DNA from: Planctomycetota bacterium
Lineage (GTDB): Bacteria > Planctomycetota > Phycisphaerae > UBA1845 > PWPN01
Reading direction: 5' to 3'
Assembly: GCA_022711465.1 (NCBI GenBank)
Contig: JAKLEZ010000001.1
Coordinates: 806,001-870,000, forward strand
DNA: 64,000 bases
In this document: in pieces, positions 25,392-33,714 of the stretch
Position numbering within the stretch: the first letter of the stretch is position 1
How the letters are laid out: each line of letters opens with the position of its first letter
Translations under genes and position numbers: made by a program
The notes under the pieces: generated by a model
Told to the model about the DNA's origin: nothing
What the model saw: only the letters and a program-made list of their open reading frames with translations
The model's database searches: none

Positions 25392-25618
25392 CGCTCACAG
25401 GCAGGTCTTCTGGCTTACGGACGTGAGCAACCGAACGGCTCCTCACCATCGGCCACGCCTTCTCATCCGCGAAGAGAGGGGCACCGGCCTGCGATCAGGC
25501 CTAACCCACTCCTGTGCGAACAATGGCACTTCGTGGCCAACTCAATCCGATTACAGCGGCGGGTCCGCGGTGGATTCTCACCACCCTTCCCTGTTCATCC
25601 CTTGCGGGAACCTGCAAT
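25392..25618 (-). ncRNA. Cobalamin (B12) riboswitch aptamer
   Basis: Read on the minus strand, the element begins with GGTTCCCGCAAGGGATGAAC, continues AGGGAAGGGTGGTGAGAATC and CACCGCGGACCCGCCGCTGT (the conserved P3/P4 region ending in GCCGCTGTAAT), and finishes with the B12 box TAAGCCAGAAGACCTGCC at about 25400-25417. These are the diagnostic stretches of the cobalamin riboswitch class (Rfam RF00174). It lies about 190 bases upstream of the PEP-CTERM start codon, with an intrinsic terminator in between and a promoter at 25646-25673. It should repress the three-gene surface-protein operon when adenosylcobalamin or another corrinoid is plentiful. Exact ends are approximate. Confidence 0.95.
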
Positions 25619-25645
25619 CGTGCAACTCTTCACTTGTCCGGCGGC

Positions 25646-25673
25646 ATCATACCATACCCTCGGCCGGATGCAA
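25646..25673 (-). promoter_or_regulatory. Promoter of the cobalamin-riboswitch operon
   Basis: TTGCAT and TATGAT separated by 16 bases on the minus strand. Transcription would start near 25639, about 20 bases before the first conserved base of the aptamer. Confidence 0.6.
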
Positions 25674-25769
25674 GCCCCCCGCCCATGGACACATGACTAT
25701 CCACCCCACGGCGAATCAGCGGAACAACGTTCATGGCGAGCGAAAGCTGACCCGACTAGAATGCACACC

Positions 25770-26933
25770 ATGAGCACACTCGAGTACCGAACTGCCGGTG
25801 AATCCCACGGCCAAGCCCTCATCGCCTTGATCGAGGGGCTACCCGCCGGTGTCGAGCTGGACATCGCCGCGGCCAACCATGAGCTGGCCCGCCGACAAGG
25901 CGGCTACGGCCGTGGCGCCCGGCAACGAATCGAAAAGGACGAGATCCGCATCCTGTCCGGCGTGCGACGAGGCAGGACCATCGGCTCTCCCCTCGCCGTC
26001 CAGATCCCCAACCGGGACTGGCGGATCGACGAGGCTCCGGAGATCCATCGCCCCCGCCCTGGCCACGCCGATCTGGCCGGCAGCCTCAAGTGGCTCACCA
26101 CCGACTGCCGCGAGACGCTGGAGCGGGCATCGGCCCGTGAAACCGCCGCCCGCGTGGCCGCCGGAGCCATCGCCCGGAGCGTGCTCCAGCCGTTCGGTAT
26201 CCGCTGCATCGGCTTCGTCACCCGAATCGGGCCGGCTGAGGCCCGGATCCCCGCCGACCTGTCCCCGAACCAACTCATAGACTCCCGCGACGCCAACGAC
26301 CTCTATACCCCAGACCCGACGGCCGTCCCATCGATGACCGCCGCCGTTCGCAAGGCCAAGGAGGATAAAGACACCATCGGGGGCATCGTCGAGGTCCGCG
26401 TTTTCGGCTGCCCGCCCGGCCTGGGCAGCTGCATGCGCTGGCAGGACAAGCTGGACGGCCGCCTCCTGCAGGCGATGGGCTCAATTCAGGCGTTCAAGGG
26501 AGCCGAGATCGGTTTGGGATTCGGCGTCGCCTCCCGACCCGGCAGCGAGGTCCATGACGAAATCGACTTCGAGCCCGCCTTCCGGAACACCCCTTGCCTG
26601 GGCTTCACCCGCCGCAGCAACAACGCCGGCGGCCTGGAGGGAGGTATGACCAACGGCCAGACGGTCGTCGTCCGCGGGGCGATGAAGCCCATTGCCACCC
26701 TGCTCCGCGGCCTGGACAGCGTCAATCTCACCACCCTCAGATCCGAACACAGCGACTACGAACGAAGCGATGTCTGTGCGGTCTCGGCCGCCAGCGTCGT
26801 TGCGGAGAACGTCGTGGCCTTCGAGATTGCCAGGGCCTTTCTCGACAAATTCGCCGGCGACACGATGAACGAAGTCCAGGCTTCGCTCAAGCACTACCTC
26901 GATGCGGCCGTGGCTCTCGCCGCGAAAAGCTAG
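25770..26933 (+). CDS. aroC: Chorismate synthase
   Basis: Converts 5-enolpyruvylshikimate-3-phosphate to chorismate with reduced FMN, the last shikimate-pathway step. The 387-residue protein is full length and shows YRTAGESHGQALIALIEGLP at the N-terminus, RRQGGYGRGARQRIEKDEIR, IRILSGVRRGRTIGSPLAV, GHADLAGSLKW, and GLEGGMTNGQ with MKPIATL, plus RSDVCAVSAASVVAENV near the C-terminus. All family signatures are present. ATG 25770 gives the usual N-terminus; ATG 25761 would add three residues. A TAGAAT hexamer at 25757-25762 ends 7 bases before the ATG and no ribosome site is visible, suggesting a leaderless message. The window also holds a degenerate aroA-like gene at 52.3 kb, far from here. Confidence 0.96.
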   Translation: MSTLEYRTAGESHGQALIALIEGLPAGVELDIAAANHELARRQGGYGRGARQRIEKDEIRILSGVRRGRTIGSPLAVQIPNRDWRIDEAPEIHRPRPGHADLAGSLKWLTTDCRETLERASARETAARVAAGAIARSVLQPFGIRCIGFVTRIGPAEARIPADLSPNQLIDSRDANDLYTPDPTAVPSMTAAVRKAKEDKDTIGGIVEVRVFGCPPGLGSCMRWQDKLDGRLLQAMGSIQAFKGAEIGLGFGVASRPGSEVHDEIDFEPAFRNTPCLGFTRRSNNAGGLEGGMTNGQTVVVRGAMKPIATLLRGLDSVNLTTLRSEHSDYERSDVCAVSAASVVAENVVAFEIARAFLDKFAGDTMNEVQASLKHYLDAAVALAAKS

Positions 26934-27118
26934 CCGGCCGCCACCCGGAACACGACCAGGCCATCGACTGGCATCGTACCCTGGCATCATTCGAGCAAGC
27001 CTTGAGGCAAGTGATCGATTGAGGCGGCGGAGCCCAGCTGCCGATATAACACCAAGAGAGTGCCGCGGATCACCCGAGAGAGCCGCGGCTGGACTGTCTG
27101 TGAGACGGAGGATATGAT

Positions 27119-27223
27119 ATGTACTGGGATCCTACCCTGCTGCTGCAATCACTCGCCGAGTTCGTGTCCAGTCTGGTCGAGTTCATCATCCAGATCATCA
27201 GCATGTTCTTCATCAGCCAGTAG
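27119..27223 (+). CDS. 34-residue hydrophobic/amphipathic small protein
   Basis: Short gene in the gap between aroC and the next minus-strand gene. ATG 27119 has a strong GGAGG ribosome site with 6-base spacing. The product begins MYWDPTLLLQSLAEFVSSL and ends VEFIIQIISMFFISQ; almost the whole length can form one amphipathic or membrane helix with three acidic residues near one face. No basic residues are present, so it is not a typical signal peptide. The size and layout are like small membrane regulators or peptide toxins, but no homologue is recognised. It faces two polytopic membrane-protein genes that converge on it. Nothing else is visible in the 185 bases between aroC and this gene. Confidence 0.55.
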   Translation: MYWDPTLLLQSLAEFVSSLVEFIIQIISMFFISQ

Positions 27224-27266
27224 CCGAGCTGATCCGTCGTTTCAGGGTCACCCTCCGGCCTCCGGT

Positions 27267-27890
27267 TCAACCCGACGTGCCCAGCTTCTTCTTCTGCAGT
27301 TCGGCGATCTGCAGGTAGTAGCCCGTGACCGTTCCCGCAAGAACGGCGAAAGCGGCGAAGAAGGGTGCATCCTGGAAAATGGGCCTTATCGCCCGCCAGA
27401 ACGACGGAAACCGGCTGAGCAGCGCGATCATCCCCGAAAGAAAGAGCAGCGTGCCCTCCAGGCTGGTGATGAGCGCAATCACCTCCTGGTAGTAGATGAA
27501 GACCAGCGAAACCGCCAGGAGAAACCCCACTCCCGCCGCAGCCCAGGTAACGGACTCGCTGGCACCGAAAGTGCCAGCCAGCGTGCCGCAGGTGAGCCCG
27601 GCCCATCCACCCGCCAACAGGACAACCACTGCTCGAACCAGAAATACACCCGCGAGACCAAGCCCTGCTCCCACCCCCGCTCCGGTCAGAACTCGAGTGA
27701 CCACGTCCCCCGGAAGGGCGCTCCAGCAAACGAGAAAGCCAATCGCTGCAACACTGACGGCCAGCAGGACCTTGAACACCCGCGCACCGACCAGCATGAA
27801 CACGAGACCTGCCCCGATCAGGAGCGCACCCAGTCCCGGATCCAGCCTCTCCATCATGTCCAGGAACTCGGACAAAGCCATCAAAGGCAT
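27267..27890 (-). CDS. Polytopic membrane protein (DUF4203/TMEM198-like)
   Basis: 207-residue protein of unknown function with about six hydrophobic segments (for example GLGALLIGAGLVFMLVGARV, FKVLLAVSVAAIGFLVCW, VVVLLAGGWAGLTCGTLAG, and GFLLAVSLVFIYYQEVIAL) and a short Lys-rich C-terminus (LQKKKLGTSG). The Gly-rich helices and overall pattern resemble the DUF4203/TMEM198-type membrane domain, as does its upstream neighbour. ATG 27890 has GAGGGAG 8 bases upstream; the frame is open to 28031 but that region overlaps the previous gene. It lies 67 bases after that gene on the same strand, so the pair is probably co-transcribed and may be ancient paralogues. Confidence 0.7.
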   Translation of the reverse strand: MPLMALSEFLDMMERLDPGLGALLIGAGLVFMLVGARVFKVLLAVSVAAIGFLVCWSALPGDVVTRVLTGAGVGAGLGLAGVFLVRAVVVLLAGGWAGLTCGTLAGTFGASESVTWAAAGVGFLLAVSLVFIYYQEVIALITSLEGTLLFLSGMIALLSRFPSFWRAIRPIFQDAPFFAAFAVLAGTVTGYYLQIAELQKKKLGTSG

Positions 27891-27957
27891 CAACTCGCTC
27901 CCTCGAAGAAACCAAGCGTCAACCCGCCCGGACAGGGCAGGACACGCTTCGGAGATG

Positions 27958-28806
27958 TCAGGCAGTCGCGACCGGCACCGCCGGCTGAGCCGGAACGATG
28001 GCACCCCGACGATGCCGAATCTGAAAGACAAAGGCCAGTAGCATCGTCAAGCCAACTGCGCCCAGAAACCACCCCGGCTTGGCCAACATCGCGTCCCACC
28101 AGGTCCGCTGATTCCGAATCAACAGCACGGCCCCGCCCGTAACCGCCGACCCGACTCCGATGACCGATGTCCCCATCACCGTCGTGAATCGCGGCAGGAT
28201 CAGACCGAGCACCAGCCCCAACAGCCCAGCAATCCCCGCGAGGACGGCCAGCCGCCGCAGTTCGGCCTGTTTCTGAGCCCAAAGATGCGCGCCAAAGGCT
28301 CGCCAGAACACCGACGTCGCGACTCCGAACTGAGCCGAATTCTCCTGTCCTGGCGCTGCCGCGCCTTCGGCCGCCCCGGCAATCCGAATCCCCGAGCCGG
28401 GCTTCAGGTAACTATCGGAGAAGCTCTCCACCTCACTCCAGATCCAGGGCGTCCCAACCATCACCACCACCAGCGCGGCGAACAGGCCGGTGCCGACGCC
28501 AACCCACCAGCGATACAGGAAGTGTCCGATAAGTCCTAAGACGCCAGCCCCGAGAACGAGACCGACCAGCAACTCGATGTCGAGTCGGCGGGCACAATAG
28601 ACCCCAACGGCCGCACCCGCAACCATGAAACCCAACACGAAGAACGCACGCAGCAGACGAGCCCCCCACATGGCGGTCGCTAGGCCTGCCACAATGGCCA
28701 TGCCGGCAGCCAACGCCATGCTGGGGTGCCAGCCGGGCAGGCAAAGCTGGCGGAGGAAGTTCGCGCCGCTCACCACTCGATCGATCATGATCTGCAGGTC
28801 AACCAT
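27958..28806 (-). CDS. Polytopic membrane protein (DUF4203/TMEM198-like), paralogue of next gene
   Basis: 282-residue membrane protein, function unknown. N-terminal half: a cluster of Gly/Ala/Val-rich helices (MALAAGMAIVAGLATAMWGA, LLRAFFVLGFMVAGAAVG, LLVGLVLGAGVLGLIGHFL, VGTGLFAALVVVMVGTPW). A soluble loop (about 145-185) contains EVESFSDSYLKPGSGIR, and the C-terminal half again has four helices (LAVLAGIAGLLGLVLGLIL onward). The arrangement repeats that of the downstream gene. ATG 28806 is chosen over 28857 and 28788, but no start has a strong ribosome site. It follows ftsQ by 116 bases on the same strand, where most bacteria would have ftsA and ftsZ; I see no link to division in its sequence. 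Confidence 0.7.
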   Translation of the reverse strand: MVDLQIMIDRVVSGANFLRQLCLPGWHPSMALAAGMAIVAGLATAMWGARLLRAFFVLGFMVAGAAVGVYCARRLDIELLVGLVLGAGVLGLIGHFLYRWWVGVGTGLFAALVVVMVGTPWIWSEVESFSDSYLKPGSGIRIAGAAEGAAAPGQENSAQFGVATSVFWRAFGAHLWAQKQAELRRLAVLAGIAGLLGLVLGLILPRFTTVMGTSVIGVGSAVTGGAVLLIRNQRTWWDAMLAKPGWFLGAVGLTMLLAFVFQIRHRRGAIVPAQPAVPVATA

Positions 28807-28922
28807 GTACCCAGTCCAACACGACTCCCTGCCGGTGGCGCAAATCCAAGCCGCCAAGCAGGATGCGAGGGCATCGGGGCATTGATTCTACAACGATGGA
28901 GACAAGGCTGGCAAGCAGGACT

Positions 28923-29891
28923 TTAGCGGTCCTGCGGACGCCCCCGGTCAGCGGTCTGCACACCCGAGGAGGCCGCCGAGGTACCTGCCGCTGGGACGAT
29001 GACCGCGTCGGCGTAGGTGCTCACATCGACTTCGGCCTGGGGACCGCCGCCGCGGAGCATCAGGGCGATACTGGTGAGTTTCTCCTCCGCTGAGGGCTCC
29101 TCGATCTCCCGCCCGATGGGCGAGCCCCATCGGATGCGATAGAGGCTGTCGGCCCGCCACAGCACGATGGGGCTCTTTCGCCGATCCCGAGGATGCAGCA
29201 GGTTGCTCACGTCGATGGCGCTGATTCTGGACGCCACAATCCCCCCCCGATCGGAAATCACTGTCGCCAACTGGATCGCGGCCCGGGCGTCCTCCCCCTC
29301 AAACTGAGCGTTCTCCTTGGGCACCGGCGTCCTGACGCCAATGAGCCGAAGCCAGCCTGACCACCCCGAGTCCGGCTCCAGATGCTCGAACGTTTCCGGC
29401 AGCCGGTAGCCTTCGCGGTCCACCGGAATGTACACTTCCTTGCCGTTGAGCTTGGTGCAGAGCATCGCAATGGGTCGGCGGTAGTCGCACGAGACCCGAA
29501 CGGTGCCGTCCATTCCCCGCGTCACCCGGTGAACCTTCTGCACCCATCCGCTCGACTTCAGCAGTTCGGCGACGTTGCGGACCAGTTGCCCGTCGTCGAC
29601 AAGCCGGCTGACTCCAGGCTGGAATCCGGCAAGAATATGCGGAGTCCATTGCTCGCGAACCAGCCAGTCGGGGGGATCGGCCAGCTCGACCCGGACCGCG
29701 GAGTGGAACTCCGGCTGGGCCAGGACGCGGTATCGCACATGCTCCAGGCCGTAAACCGCTCCTGCAATCAGAATCACGATGACGAGCAGAGGGAGCAGCG
29801 GCCGCAGGCTGCCGCCCAGCGAGGCGACCGCGTTCTTGGGAGCAACCTTCCGGTTTTTGCTGCTGTCTCGATCTGGCTTGCTCATAGGCAT
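28923..29891 (-). CDS. ftsQ: FtsQ-like division protein
   Basis: 322-residue bitopic protein at the end of the dcw cluster, directly after ddl, where ftsQ normally lies. It has a basic cytosolic N-terminus (about 1-30), one membrane helix (LRPLLPLLVIVILIAGAVYG) and a periplasmic region. That region includes a POTRA-like stretch with LLKSSGWVQKVHRVTRGMDG and VSCDYRRPIAMLC, the FtsQ-type pattern W...V...R..P..L.V.. .RRPIA. Sequence similarity is otherwise weak, as is usual for FtsQ, so identification leans on position and topology. Starts at 29894 (GTG), 29891 and 29885 are all possible; 29891 has GGGAA 7 bases ahead. Planctomycetes lack FtsZ, so the partner complex must differ from the classical divisome. 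Confidence 0.78.
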   Translation of the reverse strand: MPMSKPDRDSSKNRKVAPKNAVASLGGSLRPLLPLLVIVILIAGAVYGLEHVRYRVLAQPEFHSAVRVELADPPDWLVREQWTPHILAGFQPGVSRLVDDGQLVRNVAELLKSSGWVQKVHRVTRGMDGTVRVSCDYRRPIAMLCTKLNGKEVYIPVDREGYRLPETFEHLEPDSGWSGWLRLIGVRTPVPKENAQFEGEDARAAIQLATVISDRGGIVASRISAIDVSNLLHPRDRRKSPIVLWRADSLYRIRWGSPIGREIEEPSAEEKLTSIALMLRGGGPQAEVDVSTYADAVIVPAAGTSAASSGVQTADRGRPQDR

Positions 29892-29922
29892 CACGCGTTC
29901 CCATGCGGACCGCGATCCGATT

Positions 29923-30966
29923 CTATCCTCCCATGCGCCGGCAGGTCAATTCGACAATCCGCTGGCAGAGCCCGGCGAAGCTCAGGCCCGCGCGAGCGGC
30001 TGCCTTGGGCAGCAGTGAGTGGTCGGTGAAGCCGGGAATCGTGTTGACCTCCAGGGCATAGGGCTGGTGCGTCCGCCCATCAATCATCCAATCCACGCGC
30101 GAGAAATCGCGGCATCCCAGCGACCGGTGAGCCTTGACACTCAGGGCGCAGACGTTCTCCAGCACCTCGGGCGGCAAGTCAATGTCGAACAGATACTCGG
30201 TATCGTTGTCCAGGTACTTGGCCTGATAGTCATACAGCTCCCGCTTGGTGCGAATCTGGATCGGCGGCAGAGCCTCGTCCCCCAAAACCCCCACGGTCAG
30301 CTCCGGCCCCCGGACGTACTCCTCAACCAGACACTGACCGTATCGCCCGGCCAGGCGGACCAGAGCCCCCCGGAGATCCTTGGAGTCACGAACCAGCTCA
30401 CAGTCGACGCTGCTGCCCTCGGCAATCGGCTTGAGCACCACCGGGGCGGACCAGTGCCCGAGAACCCGGTCAACTCGATCCGAACCGACCACGTCGAAAC
30501 GAGGGGTCGGCACGCCGGCGTGAATGAACTGGGCCTTGGCGGCCACCTTGTTCATGGCCAGCTGCGACGACGCCGCCCCCGAACCGCAGTAGGTAATCCC
30601 GCGGTCATCGAGGATCCGCTGAAGCTGGCCGTCCTCACCGAAACTGCCATGCAAGGCAATAAACACCATGTCCACAGGCACGTCCAGGGCCTCAAGATGG
30701 TCCGGGGCGATGTCGGCCAGGGTCACGTCGTGGCTCAGCGATTGGAGGGCCGTGGCCACGGCCCGCCCGCTCTTGAGACTGACCTGCCGCTCCGAGCTCG
30801 GTCCACCCGACAGAACCGTGATCTTCAGCTTCCGGGCGACAATCGGTACTTCCGAAAAACGCGGCGGGGCGGCAAGCTCGCGGAGAGGCAGCCTCGGGGC
30901 AGCCTGTCGCGCCAATGTGTTGCTCATGACCATTCGTGATGCCGCTTGATCCGCCAGGCGGGTCAT
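29923..30966 (-). CDS. ddl: D-alanine--D-alanine ligase
   Basis: Joins two D-alanines for the peptidoglycan stem peptide, using ATP. The 347-residue ATP-grasp enzyme shows ITVLSGGPSSERQVSLKSGR at about 49-68, VFIALHGSFGEDGQLQRILD, YCGSGAASSQLAMNKVAAK, APVVLKPIAEGSSVDCELV, the CLVEEYVRGPELTVGVLG block, and the metal-binding end FSRVDWMIDG with ALEVNTIPGFTDHSLLPKAA. About 45 residues precede the usual start; ATG 30966 is kept because AGGAG lies 8 bases upstream, but internal starts are possible. It follows murB by 45 bases and precedes ftsQ by 31, the normal dcw order. Confidence 0.95.
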   Translation of the reverse strand: MTRLADQAASRMVMSNTLARQAAPRLPLRELAAPPRFSEVPIVARKLKITVLSGGPSSERQVSLKSGRAVATALQSLSHDVTLADIAPDHLEALDVPVDMVFIALHGSFGEDGQLQRILDDRGITYCGSGAASSQLAMNKVAAKAQFIHAGVPTPRFDVVGSDRVDRVLGHWSAPVVLKPIAEGSSVDCELVRDSKDLRGALVRLAGRYGQCLVEEYVRGPELTVGVLGDEALPPIQIRTKRELYDYQAKYLDNDTEYLFDIDLPPEVLENVCALSVKAHRSLGCRDFSRVDWMIDGRTHQPYALEVNTIPGFTDHSLLPKAAARAGLSFAGLCQRIVELTCRRMGG

Positions 30967-31011
30967 CGCATCGCTCCTGTGAAAAACCAGGCCTCGACCT
31001 GTAGAGTCCAG

Positions 31012-31953
31012 CTACGCCACCGACTCCAGACTCCGGGCGTGGCGCCGGCCCCATACCTTGACCTCCAATTCCAGTTCGATCGCGAAACGCCGGGCAACCT
31101 CGCTCTGAATCAGGCCAATCAGGGCAAACACGTCGCCCGCGGTCGCACCCTCCTGGGCAACGATGAAATTCGCATGCACGTGGGAAACATGAGCTCCGCC
31201 AATCGAATGACCCTTGAGGCCAGCCTGCTCAATGAGCCGTCCGGCACTGTGGCCCGGCGGATTCTTGAACACACACCCCGCGCTGGGCTGCCCCAACGGC
31301 TGAACGTGGCTCTTCTGAGACCAGATGTCCATGAACCGCCGACGGACCTGGGCGGGATCATCCATCGTCAGCTCCAGTTTCACCTCGCAGACCACAGCTT
31401 TGCCCAGGCGGCTGCTGCGGTAGCTGAAACCCACCTCTTCCAAGGTCAGCCGCCGGCTTCGCCCCCCCTCGTCCACCACCGTCACCTCGCGAACCACGTC
31501 CGCGATCTGACCCCAACGCCCTCCGGCGTTCATTCGAACGATGCCACCCAGCGTGCCCGGAATACCCGCCAGCCCTTCGAGCCCCGCCAGACCCCGCCGA
31601 ACCGATTCGAGCACGAAACGGTGCATGTCCGCACCCGCTCCGGCGGTCACAACCACTTTCGAACCCCGCAGACCGTCCAGCGGAGGCCATTCGACCTGAC
31701 GGAACGCGTGATGGTTGAGCCGAAGAACCAGACCATCCACCCCGTCGTCGCAGACCAGCAGGTTGGCACCCAAACCGAGTACGTAGACACGGATATCCTC
31801 TTCGCGGCAGCGATCCACGAGCCGCCCGGCCTCCTCGACCGATCGGGGCGCGGCCAGCCAGCGCGCCGGCCCGCCTAGACCAAAGGTCGTGTGCAGCGCC
31901 AGCGGCTCCTGCTCGGCGATGATCTCGGACATGTCCGACCAACGATGGTCCAT
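31012..31953 (-). CDS. murB: UDP-N-acetylenolpyruvoylglucosamine reductase
   Basis: FAD enzyme that uses NADPH to reduce UDP-GlcNAc-enolpyruvate to UDP-MurNAc. The 313-residue protein contains HTTFGLGGPARWLAAP, the FAD-binding loops VLGLGANLLVCDDGVDG and GIPGTLGGIVRMNAGG, the FSYRSSRL segment, the catalytic PSAGCVFKNPPGHSAGRLIE region and a C-terminal HANFIVAQEGATAGDV. The serine proton donor is expected in the SAGCVFKNP stretch. ATG 31953 has GGAAG 8 bases upstream; a TTG (31977) would add eight residues. It lies 43 bases after murC, as in many Gram-negative dcw clusters. Confidence 0.95.
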   Translation of the reverse strand: MDHRWSDMSEIIAEQEPLALHTTFGLGGPARWLAAPRSVEEAGRLVDRCREEDIRVYVLGLGANLLVCDDGVDGLVLRLNHHAFRQVEWPPLDGLRGSKVVVTAGAGADMHRFVLESVRRGLAGLEGLAGIPGTLGGIVRMNAGGRWGQIADVVREVTVVDEGGRSRRLTLEEVGFSYRSSRLGKAVVCEVKLELTMDDPAQVRRRFMDIWSQKSHVQPLGQPSAGCVFKNPPGHSAGRLIEQAGLKGHSIGGAHVSHVHANFIVAQEGATAGDVFALIGLIQSEVARRFAIELELEVKVWGRRHARSLESVA

Positions 31954-31996
31954 GGCGTTCACTTCCAGTCGGCCCAACCGGTCTCTCCAGCTGTCC

Positions 31997-33502
31997 TCAC
32001 TTCCGCCCCCGCGTCGCCGCGAGGCACTTCAGCAGTCCGTCCGCCACCTGCCACACATCCCCCGCCCCCATGGTGATGACCAGATCCCCGCTCTGAACCT
32101 CGGCGCACAGCCGGGCAACGATCCTGTCGAAGCCCGGTTCGTACCGGGCGTCTCCGCCATTCGAACGAATCCGCTCAACCAGATCCTTGGCGTCAATCAG
32201 ATCGCGCTCCTTCTCACTGTCCCGAACGAAGTAGATGTCGGGCACCATGACCACGTCCGCGGCCCCAAAACTGCGGGCGAAATCGTTGAGCAGAAAACGC
32301 GTCCGCGAATGCTGATGCGGCTGGAACACCACGTACAGCTTGCGGGGACTGTAATACTCGCGGGCCGCCTTGATCGTCACCTGCAGCTCCGTCGGATGGT
32401 GAGCGTAGTCGTCAACCACGTTGACGCCATCAACACAGCCTCGCCAGGTCAGACGGCGCGACGCACCGTGAAAGCCGGCCAGCCCCTTGGCAATTGTCTC
32501 CGGCTCGACCCCCGCGTGAATGCACACCGCCATGACCGCCAGGGCATTGGCCACGTTGTGCTGCCCGGGAATGGCCAGCCGGACCACGGTGAGCGGACGA
32601 CCGTCGCGCAACACGCGAAACTCGAAACAGCCTCGCTGCGAGCCCAAAACCTCGGCCTTCCAGTTCAGCCGCCCCTCGAAGCCAAAGGTCTCAACCTTCG
32701 CGGCGATTCCTACCACCGCCTTGAGAGCGTCCCGGTTCCCGCCGTTCACGATGACCAATCCGTCGTCCGGCACCAGCGTGGCGAAATCGTGAAACGAGGT
32801 CACGATCTCGTCCAGGTTCTTGTAGTAGTCGAGATGATCTTCCTCAACGTTGAGGATCACGGCGATCCGCGGCTTGAGGTTCAGGTACGAACGGTCGAAC
32901 TCACAGGCCTCGACCACAAAGTGGCGGCCGTCACCAACCCCCGAGCCGCCACCCAACTGCTCCACATTGGCCCCAATCACAAACGAGGGATCAAGCCCCG
33001 CTTGACGAAGCACGAACGCGGTCATGGCCGTGGTCGTGCTCTTGCCGTGCGTGCCGGCGATCGCCACCCCCAGCCGGTCAGCCATGAGCAGACCCAGAAG
33101 CTGGGAGTACTTGATGACCGGGCACTGGCCCTCACGAGCGGCAACCACCTCCGGGTTGTCATCGCGAACCGCGGCCGACCGGACGACCAGGTCGCACGCC
33201 TCGGGCACATGCTCCTTGGCCTGCCCAATCTGGACAAGTGCCCCGCTCTCGATCAGACCGGCCAGCTCAGCCGAGACCGAACGATCCGAGCCCGACACGT
33301 GAACACCTCGACGCAGGAGCACTGCGGCCGCTCCACGCATCCCGCAACCCCCAATCCCGACCATGTGCACATGCATGCCGGCAACCAGGGCCTTGGGAAT
33401 GCCAGCAAATACCACCTTCGGTTCCGCACCAACCGGCGGATAGGCGGGCACCGTCGGTGTATCACGGCCGGACAACCGGCGCGTCCGTGCGCCTTGGGCC
33501 AT
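31997..33502 (-). CDS. murC: UDP-N-acetylmuramate--L-alanine ligase
   Basis: Adds L-alanine to UDP-MurNAc with ATP, the first amino-acid step of peptidoglycan synthesis. In the 501-residue protein, an unusual N-terminal extension of about 42 residues precedes the UDP-binding domain (VHMVGIGGCGMRGAAAVLL). The ATP site GTHGKSTTT is at about 150-158, then EACEFDRSYLNLKPRIAVI and NVEEDHLDYYKNLDE of the central domain, and VNVVDDYAHHPTELQVTI plus FQPHQHSRTR in the C-terminal domain. ATG 33502 has GAGGAAGGA 9 bases ahead; the frame runs on to 34075 with no homology. A promoter at 33715-33743 could let the murC-murB-ddl-ftsQ end of the cluster be expressed on its own. Confidence 0.96.
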   Translation of the reverse strand: MAQGARTRRLSGRDTPTVPAYPPVGAEPKVVFAGIPKALVAGMHVHMVGIGGCGMRGAAAVLLRRGVHVSGSDRSVSAELAGLIESGALVQIGQAKEHVPEACDLVVRSAAVRDDNPEVVAAREGQCPVIKYSQLLGLLMADRLGVAIAGTHGKSTTTAMTAFVLRQAGLDPSFVIGANVEQLGGGSGVGDGRHFVVEACEFDRSYLNLKPRIAVILNVEEDHLDYYKNLDEIVTSFHDFATLVPDDGLVIVNGGNRDALKAVVGIAAKVETFGFEGRLNWKAEVLGSQRGCFEFRVLRDGRPLTVVRLAIPGQHNVANALAVMAVCIHAGVEPETIAKGLAGFHGASRRLTWRGCVDGVNVVDDYAHHPTELQVTIKAAREYYSPRKLYVVFQPHQHSRTRFLLNDFARSFGAADVVMVPDIYFVRDSEKERDLIDAKDLVERIRSNGGDARYEPGFDRIVARLCAEVQSGDLVITMGAGDVWQVADGLLKCLAATRGRK

Positions 33503-33714
33503 AGCAAAATCCTTCCTCTTGATTGAACAGATACCCTCGCTGCCGGACGTGAGCCGCGTAGGCAAGCCCCCCTCGCGTTGTGAGTCAAACACCTTGGGGA
33601 ACCGACCGCCGCCGCTGTTCATCCGGCCGTGCACGGGAGCGCCAATGACCCGCGCGCACTTGGACGATCCGGTGAGCTCTCGCCGCCGCAATCCCGCGGC
33701 GGATTCGATGCACC

